Assembly: GCA_025201375.1 (NCBI GenBank)
Contig: JAIWZP010000033.1
Location: 124,001 to 188,000 of the forward strand
Length of the DNA: 64,000 nt
Reading direction: 5' to 3'
From: Gongronella butleri
Lineage: Eukaryota > Mucoromycota > Mucoromycetes > Mucorales > Cunninghamellaceae
Part shown: piece after piece, positions 57,271 through 64,000 of the stretch
Layout of the letters: each line of letters opens with the position of its first letter
How positions within the stretch are numbered: position 1 is the first letter of the stretch
Notes under the pieces: generated by a model
Database searches by the model: none
What the model was told of the DNA's origin: nothing
What the model saw: only the letters and a program-made list of their open reading frames with translations
Made by a program: the position numbers and the translations under genes

Positions 57271-59136
57271 TGAATGGAAAGACATGGTTTTTTGAAAAGA
57301 CCGTAGGCGAACCGGGGGCTGAAACTGTCCAATAGCCCGAATCTTTCAGCCCCCCGGGATGAACGCATTTTCCCGATTTTTACACAGTCCCCCTGGACCA
57401 CGGGGTGTCTGTAGATTTGCTTAAAATCAATGGAACGCGTCTTGATCAGGGATAATGGACCGACCTCCATACCGGTAGGTCATTTCACCAGCTTGCAGCC
57501 CACCCAGCGCATAAAATTGTGCAGAGTAAAAAATAAAAAAATACTGTAAAAAAATAAAAATTCCATGCAATCCACCACCTTAATTTGGAAGTGTCAAACC
57601 TTAAATTTTTGAAAAAAATCTTGCCCAAAGTAGACACTTTTCTCAGTCGATCGCCGTTCATGCGTCGCTCTTTGGGCTCTTCTTAAAGGTAGGGCGACCT
57701 GTCATTTTGTCTGCCAATAGCAAATTGTCGAAGTTACCTGTTTGGGATGCATTGATCACTCGGAGTTCGAAATTTCCCAAATTTGGCATTTTCTGAGTTT
57801 GAAAAGTGTGACCCCCTGAGTGACCCCTGAATTTTTCAAAAGTGGTCATAGCGCTTTGGGGGTTTAAGCTTTTTTGTTGCAAATTTTGCTCTGAACGCGA
57901 TACAACTATTTTTGAGGGCGGTCTTCCATGTGGATGGCGAGATGGGTGCGAAATAGTACAAATGTGAGGTTTTTGGCATTTTCGAGTCCAAAAAAATTGT
58001 GCAGGCGCATCTTGTGCACTGCGCCGTAGTTTATGCCGCGACGCATCTTTCGTTGGCGGGCAAGTAGGCTGTAAATTTTTTTCTGGAGGCACAACAAGCC
58101 GGCAAAAACCGAAAAACAGACCTGTTCATTTTTTTTTCAAAGGCAAATGCACCGCTTTTGTGCAATGTAGCGCGCTGCTGCAGACATTGAAATGGCAGTG
58201 CGCGTCAGGTTCTGTCCAAATAAGCGTAAAAAATGGACGAACAAAGCGGCACATTCGCGTGCAAAGTTCAAAATCCTGCAAAAAATTGTGTTTTACGTAC
58301 AATTTATGATCTTTGCTCTAACATTTCGCCTCCTCGCCACTGTATTATGGCGGTGTTTTATCGATTGGATTTGCATATGGAAGCGTGGTGCAGCGCAATA
58401 ATGTAATATTGCAAAACGGACACTGCAAAGCACAGAAATCGTTATAATTGACAGTCTTACCAGGCATTGTGTTGCATTGAAGCAAGCTACAAAAATCAAC
58501 AAAGGAGTCGCGTGCTGTTGGCAAAGCTTTCGAGCTTGCCAGGCAGCGGATTGTCGAATGTGGCAGAGAAATACAAAAAAAAAAAAACGCGAAAATCGGG
58601 TTTCTATCATATTGGCGCATGTGTACGATCCTACATTCATCGTTTTAGTTATTTTTCTTGTATGCTATGCAAGTAGAACGGTTGTATGTGATGCCCTGAA
58701 ATAGGCTGTAGAGGCGAATATACACTACCGGTACACTAATGCAACGCGACTGACCGTCATTTGCCGCAGTTCATGCTTCATCATGGCCAATATTTAACCT
58801 GTGGCCAGCCGCGTTCTCTTTAAACCCCTTTAAAAAAGATAGAGGTCATTGTCAATCACCGGCTGATCCATGTGTTTCACAGATTCCCGACAGCAATGAA
58901 TTTTTTGCGGTGTGGACATGCAAAATGCAAAAAAAAAGTCGCGTTTTTGGCGTAACATTTTTCGCCGGGCGCGTCTGGGTGGGGCTGACATTCATTGCAC
59001 AGGGGGGAGGGGCCAGGGGCGGGGTTTTTGTTGCTAGCATTGCCTGCATGAATCCAAGTGCATGCGCCCTTTTTTTTTGCTTTTCTTCTTGTTTCTTTCC
59101 TTTCCTTTCCTTTTTCTTTTTCTTTGGTCTTGCGTC
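57271..59136. other. Intergenic region, no gene recognised
   Basis: 57640-58100 on the minus strand has a 144-codon frame with repeated TGGCATTTTC-type DNA; it resembles no family. 58200-58900 has only short frames. A pyrimidine tract at 59080-59125 leads into the MEF2 start. Confidence 0.4.
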
Positions 59137-61841
59137 ATGATCTCTATCTCGTGCCTGTTTACTCGCACAAGAGGATGCTCCAAGGTGGCGCGATCGGGTG
59201 TTTTGCGCCTGTATTCCACCGGTAAAACTTGGGTTGATCACGAAAAAGCAGCTCGATCCAACGTGTCTTTTTTTATTATTTTGCAGCGATCAAGGGCGCG
59301 CATGACTTTTCGACGGCCAAGACGCGTAATATTGGCATCATTGCGCACATTGATGCGGGTAAGAAAGAGGTTGGGAGGGACTGGTGATGAAATTGGGTGT
59401 CTCTCATGGGCATTTTTTTTTTTTTTTTTAGGCAAGACGACAACGACGGAGCGGATGCTGTATTATGCGGGCGTGACCAAGCGGCTGGGCGACATTGACG
59501 ACGGCGACACGGTGATGGACTACCTTGCGGCAGAGCGTGAGCGCGGGATCACGATCAACAGCGCGGCAATCACGTTTGGGTGGCAAGGGCACCGGATCAA
59601 TCTGATTGACACGCCGGGCCACGTGGATTTCACCATGGAAGTGGAGCGCTCTGTACGCGTACTTGACGGTGCGGTGACGATCCTGGATGGCGTGGCAGGC
59701 GTCGAGGCTCAGACCGAGACAGTGTGGCGGCAGGCGGACCGGTACGATTTGCCAAGACTGGCGTTTGTGAACAAATTGGACCGGACCGGCGGCGCGTACG
59801 GGCGTACGGTGATGGAATTGTGGAAGAAATTGCAGGCGCGTCCGCTGGTGACACAATTGCCCGTGTATTACGATGACGACAACGCGGACGATCGTAACAA
59901 AGGGCGTCTCGCTGCGGTTGTGGATGTGATTGAGATGACCAAGCACCAATGGACGTCCGCGGACGGGCACACGATGACGACGACAACGCTTGACCCGGCG
60001 GACGCCGCGTACGACGAAGCGGTACGCGCACGTACGGCTCTTGTGGAGACGCTTGCCGAGATGGACGAGGCGATTGTCGATGTGTTTTTCGAAAAGGCGG
60101 ACGGGGACCACATGGCGGTACCTGTGTCTGCGCTCAAGGCGTCCATTCGACGTGTCACGCTCGATGGCAAGGCCGTGCCCGTGCTCTGTGGCGCGGCTTT
60201 CAAGAATGTGGGTGTGCAGCCGCTGTTGGACGCGATTGTCGATTATTTACCGAGTCCGCTGGACCGGCCGGCCGCCCTTGCGACGGTCAGCGATGCGCGG
60301 CGACAGTTGATGGTGCCCCTCGACGAGAATGCGCCTCTTTGTGCACTCGCGTTCAAGGTGGTGCACGATGCGCGTCGCGGTCCGCTCGTGTACGTCAAGA
60401 TTTACGCCGGCAAGCTTTCGAATCGCATGACGCTGTTCAACACGACGACGCGTACCAAGGAGCGTGCGAACAAATTGCTGCAAATGTACGCCAAGGACGT
60501 GGAAGAGATCCCGTCCATTAGCGCAGGCAACATTGGCGTGATTGTCGGGCTCAAGCACACGCGCACGGGCGACACGCTGGTCATGGGCAACGACAAGCAA
60601 GCAATCAAGGCCAATTTGCAGCTGGGCCACATTGACATCCCGAGCCCCGCGTTCTTCGCCGCAATCGAGCCGCATTCCGTGTCGGACGAGCCGGCCGTCG
60701 AGGAGGCGCTGCAGCACCTGACGCGTGAGGACCCGTCGCTCAATGTGTGGACCGACGAGGAGAGCGGCCAGCGACTGCTCAGCGGCATGGGCGAATTGCA
60801 CCTGGAAATCGTCAAGGACAGGCTCATCAACGATTTCAAATGCAAGACCGACATGGGCAAGATGCGCATCAGCTACCGCGAGAGTTGCCAGGGCCATGCC
60901 GATGCTTCGTTTGACTATGACAAGGAATTCCTCGGCAAACGCGCTCGCGCAAGCGCCACGGTTGCCATTTCTGGCACGTTGCAGGACATGGAATCCCTTG
61001 GTCACGCCATTGACTCTGAAAAGGATCAGGTAGGAAAAAAGTGGGACAAGAAAGAATGGGGAACAAGAGTGGGCGAAGCATTCAACCTCTCCATTTTCCG
61101 TGATTTTCGAAAAAAAGAGGGCATTTTCTCACATACTTTTTTTTGTAGTGGGTGACCGAGGGCAGTAACCAATTCCGCATTGACCTTAGCGGGGTGGTTG
61201 GAGACGACGATGAGGACAGCCATGACGGCAAAAAAGACAAGGACAAATTGAGGCGCGACGAGATATACCAGGCGGTGCATACAGGCGTGATGGCGGGGAT
61301 GGCGCGTGGCGCCGTGCTAGGGTTCCCTTTGGCGCACGTCAAGGTGGACGTGTCGCGTCTGCAATTTTATGGCGAGGACACGACGGCCGGGGCGATTTCC
61401 GCCAGCGTGTCGCATGCCATGCAGCAGGCACTGCAACAAGCACAGCCGAATCTGCTGGAGCCCATGATGGAGGTGGTGACGCTCGTGAACGAGGAGGACA
61501 TTGGCCACGTTGTCGCGGACATGTCCGGCACGCGGCGCGGCCACGTGCTTAGCATGGAATCCGCGCTGGACGAAGCGCAAAAACGCGACAATACGACCAC
61601 CGACGACCAGGTGTACGCGCCGCCGGACGCCATGAATCACACGCACATGGGCGACATTGCAGGGTACAAGGCCAAACACCGCATCAAGGCGCATGTGCCA
61701 CTGTCATCTATGCTCGGTTACTCGAGCGCGTTGCGTAGTCTCACGGGCGGCAGCGGCAGCTTCTCCATGCGCGTCATTGGCTACGGCGACATGAGCAAGG
61801 ACCGCGAACGCGCCGTCGTCAATGAGATGAAGGGCTGGTAG
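59137..61841 (+). CDS. MEF2: Mitochondrial elongation factor G2 (ribosome-recycling GTPase)
   Basis: Four exons (59137-59221, 59287-59358, 59432-61029, 61149-61841) encode 815 aa. GFM2/MEF2 splits mitochondrial ribosomes with recycling factor after termination and hydrolyses GTP. Residues 1-28 (MISISCLFTRTRGCSKVARS) are a basic mitochondrial presequence. The GTPase motifs are IAHIDAGKTTTTER (G1, its Gly codon split by intron 2), RERGITINSAA (switch I), DTPGHVDF (G3) and NKLD (G4). GDTVMDYLAAERERGITI and VWRQADRYDLPR fit EF-G2 better than translocating EF-G1. Domain II (LCALAFKVVHDARRGPLVYV), III (GELHLEIVKDRLINDF) and IV/V (GAVLGFPLAHVKVDVSRL; MGDIAGYKAKHRIKAHVPLS) follow in order. A charged insert (DDDEDSHDGKKDKDK) lies early in domain IV. 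Length fits the family. Confidence 0.92.
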
Positions 61842-62186
61842 AAAAAAAAATGACCAAAAACGATAGAATTGTACTATATCCAAAAAGATAAAGCTAAAAA
61901 AAGCCCTTCAAAAAAAAAGAAAAACGACACCATGGAGCGCTTCAGATGCGGCCATTGGAGACATATTTTGATTTGCACAATGTAAAAAAGATGCTGGGAC
62001 GCGATTGAGAGACGTGATTGGGCGGGAAGAGAGATCAAAGCGGGGGTTGAATGTCACGCGCATCAGCATGGTTGTGCACCAAAAAAAAAAAAAAAAAAAT
62101 TGGGTTTTTTCTATTTCTTTTTTCTCTTATATTTTCTTATTTTTTTTCTTTCTTTTACAATTTTGTTTCTACCATTCTCTTTGCCA
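61842..62186. other. Intergenic region between MEF2 and FOL1
   Basis: 345 bases. It contains A tracts (about 62081-62099) and T-rich sequence just before the FOL1 start. No other feature seen. Confidence 0.5.
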
Positions 62187-64000
62187 ATGGACACGATCTT
62201 GATCAAGAATTTGACGGTGCGGAATGTGACGGGCGTGGACTCTTGGCAACGACTAAAGTCGCAGCCAGTGGTGATTAGCGTGTGGCTGTACACGGACATT
62301 ACGGCGGCGGGCGACACGGACCATGTGACAAACTCGATCCACTATGGGCATGTGACCAAGGGCATCACCAAGCTGGCCGAGACCAACACGTTTGCGTCGC
62401 TCGAGGCACTTGCGCACGCGGTGGTGCGTCTGTGCTGTGTGCATTTTGGTGCGCAGCGCACCAAGGTGTCGGTGGAGCAGCCAAAGGCCTTGTTACACGC
62501 GGCGGCTTCCGGTGTGCAGCTTGCACGTGCGCGCGAGGACTTTGAGGACGATGCCATTGTGGAGACGAGCGGCACCGTGTCGCAATTGGGCGTGGAAGAC
62601 ATGGTGTTTGTCAAGGATTTGCGCTTGCACACGATCATTGGCGTGAATCCGTGGGAGCGCGAAGAGAAGCAGATTGTCGTGGTCAATTTGACGATTTACC
62701 CTGGTGCCAAGAAAGAAGGCGACGATGACAAGCCATCGTATCATTTGCGCACCCTTGTTCGAACGCTCACACGGTACATTGAGACATCGGGCTTTAAAAC
62801 GCTCGAAGCGTTTGCCGTGGCCGTGGCACGCGTGGCGCTGGAGAAATGCCACGTGAACAAGATCCGTGTCCGACTCGAGAAGCCCAGCGCCATCTTGTTT
62901 GCCGACGCGTCGGGCATGGAAGTGACGCGCGATCAACATTGGCTGCGCAAGGTCCTTGAGGAAGAACGCGTCGCAGGCCGTGCTGTCCACGCGCACGCGT
63001 CGTTGCTGACCAACCAGCAGTCCGCCAAGGATATCCCGCCCGATTACGATCATACGTCGTACCTGGCCATTGGCACCAACATTGGCAATCGCGTCGAAAA
63101 CATCTACGAAGCCCTCGAACGTCTGGAATCCCAAGCGCAATGCATCGTCACCGACACAAGCTTCTTGTACGAGACACCACCCATGTACTACACGGAACAG
63201 CCCGCGTTTCTGAATGCCGTGTGCAAGGTGGCCACGAAATTGGCCCCGCAGGACCTGCTCAAAGCACTCAAGGACATTGAGGCCACCATGGGACGCAAGG
63301 AAAGCTTCCGTAATGCGCCTAGACCCATTGATCTGGACATTCTCTTTTACGACAACCTGGTCATGGAAACAGAGACATTGACCATTCCACATGCAAGCAT
63401 CCAGGAACGCGAATTCGTGCTCTATCCATTGTGCGACGTGGCCAAGGGCGTCGAACACCCTCGTTTGTACAAGACATGCGGCCAATTGCTGTCGCAGTTG
63501 CTCAAGGTCAAGGCAGAGTCCGACCAAGGGATTGCCAAGATTGACAAGGTGGTGCCTTTGCGCAAAGACTTGCAGAAATGGGCCAAGCAGACGTACATCA
63601 TGGGCATTTTGAACACGACCCCCGACAGCTTCTCGGATGGCGGCAGTTACGTGGACGTCGACGCCGCGTGCAAGGCCGCCAAGGCCATGGCCGACCAGGG
63701 CGCCGATCTCATCGACATTGGCGGCATGTCCACGCGTCCCGGCGCAGACGACACCTTTGACGAAGCCGAAGAAATCCGCCGTGTTGTCCCCGTCATTGAG
63801 CAATTGCGCGCCCAAGGCTTCGATCTGCCCATCTCCATCGACACGTTCCGCGCGTCCGTGGCCGAGGCAGCCCTGGCCGCTGGCGCAGACATGATCAACG
63901 ACATCAGCGGCGGCACGCGCGACCCACGCATGCTCGAGGTCATGGCGCGTGCAAAGGTGCCCGTGTGCCTGATGCACATGCGCGGCGACGCAAAGACCAT
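62187..64000 (+). CDS. FOL1: Trifunctional folate synthesis protein (DHNA / HPPK / DHPS), 3' truncated by window
   Basis: One uninterrupted frame of 604 codons from the ATG at 62187 to the window end; the gene continues beyond. It is the fungal folate enzyme with dihydroneopterin aldolase, pyrophosphokinase and dihydropteroate synthase in one chain. Residues about 1-115 and 130-250 are two tandem DHNA (FolB) domains; the second carries FVKDLRLHTIIGVNPWERE. HPPK spans about 285-440 (YLAIGTNIGNRVENIYEAL; signature RPIDLDILFYD at about 378-388). DHPS begins near 470 with IMGILNTTPDSFSDGG and has DIGGMSTRPGA and DMINDISGG. Substrates are dihydroneopterin, then hydroxymethyl-dihydropterin with ATP, then p-aminobenzoate. 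A long antisense frame over the same DNA is a shadow. The DHPS part is the sulphonamide target; the end is not visible here. Confidence 0.94.
   Translation, partial: MDTILIKNLTVRNVTGVDSWQRLKSQPVVISVWLYTDITAAGDTDHVTNSIHYGHVTKGITKLAETNTFASLEALAHAVVRLCCVHFGAQRTKVSVEQPKALLHAAASGVQLARAREDFEDDAIVETSGTVSQLGVEDMVFVKDLRLHTIIGVNPWEREEKQIVVVNLTIYPGAKKEGDDDKPSYHLRTLVRTLTRYIETSGFKTLEAFAVAVARVALEKCHVNKIRVRLEKPSAILFADASGMEVTRDQHWLRKVLEEERVAGRAVHAHASLLTNQQSAKDIPPDYDHTSYLAIGTNIGNRVENIYEALERLESQAQCIVTDTSFLYETPPMYYTEQPAFLNAVCKVATKLAPQDLLKALKDIEATMGRKESFRNAPRPIDLDILFYDNLVMETETLTIPHASIQEREFVLYPLCDVAKGVEHPRLYKTCGQLLSQLLKVKAESDQGIAKIDKVVPLRKDLQKWAKQTYIMGILNTTPDSFSDGGSYVDVDAACKAAKAMADQGADLIDIGGMSTRPGADDTFDEAEEIRRVVPVIEQLRAQGFDLPISIDTFRASVAEAALAAGADMINDISGGTRDPRMLEVMARAKVPVCLMHMRGDAKT

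Noticed and set aside
57658..58092. 144-codon minus-strand frame
   Set aside because: Internal repeated DNA and no family resemblance; probably chance in repetitive sequence.
59428..61005. Long Arg/His-rich minus-strand frames
   Set aside because: Antisense of MEF2, with no family resemblance.
62493..63977. 494-codon open frame on the minus strand
   Set aside because: Exact antisense of FOL1. Its openness follows from the codon bias of the real gene.

Overview
This window is a nuclear chromosome segment from a fungus, most likely an early-diverging (non-Dikarya) lineage, though the sequence alone does not fix the phylum. The signs are a fungal Ssd1-type RNB protein, a trifunctional fungal FOL1-type folate enzyme, two oligopeptide transporters, an F-BAR/RhoGAP protein of Rgd1 type, and short (about 50-120 nt) GT-AG introns whose 3' ends are T-rich. 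Homopolymer T and A tracts are extremely common. Exon models below were built by hand from splice signals, reading frame and family resemblance.

Layout. 0-3 kb: a secreted DNRLRE-type protein (minus) and a very acidic repeat protein. 3.2-8.8 kb: gene-poor DNA full of decayed tandem and inverted repeats. 9.9-29.6 kb is a conserved core: a nuclear gene for mitochondrial ribosomal protein uS3m, a CCCH zinc-finger protein, SSD1, a sugar nucleotidyltransferase, F-BAR/RhoGAP, the branched-chain dehydrogenase E2 (DBT), SF3B5 and a His-rich protein. A decayed repeat block (18-20 kb) and another (26-27.6 kb) interrupt it.

30.8-58 kb is accessory and strongly rearranged. Two paralogous OPT transporters (30.8 and 41.5 kb) bracket mitochondrial DNA insertions, a broken ABCC transporter fragment joined to a duplicated OPT tail, and the first of three members of an unrecognised cysteine-rich HNH-like gene family (called Z here). 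The other two Z members lie at 48.3-50.4 and 51.5-52.0 kb, next to a dispersed repeat family (R2) arranged in inverted orientation. A hAT-like MITE with exact 8-bp target duplications sits inside another repeat (R1) at 54.7 kb.

59.1-64 kb returns to core genes: mitochondrial EF-G2 (MEF2/GFM2) and FOL1, which runs off the window end.

Functional themes are mitochondrial translation and metabolism (uS3m, MEF2, DBT), RNA control (SSD1, CCCH protein, SF3B5), cell polarity (RhoGAP), peptide uptake (OPT pair) and folate synthesis (FOL1). The main candidate for something undescribed is the Z family. Its proteins are built from single-exon, phase-0 Cys4 modules ending in HNH-like domains. The best-preserved copy carries a Myc-like nuclear localisation sequence directly followed by a PCNA-binding-type motif. 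One copy is interrupted by mtDNA and broken, one has lost its last exon at a repeat border, and one is an in-frame mini-gene produced by internal deletion.
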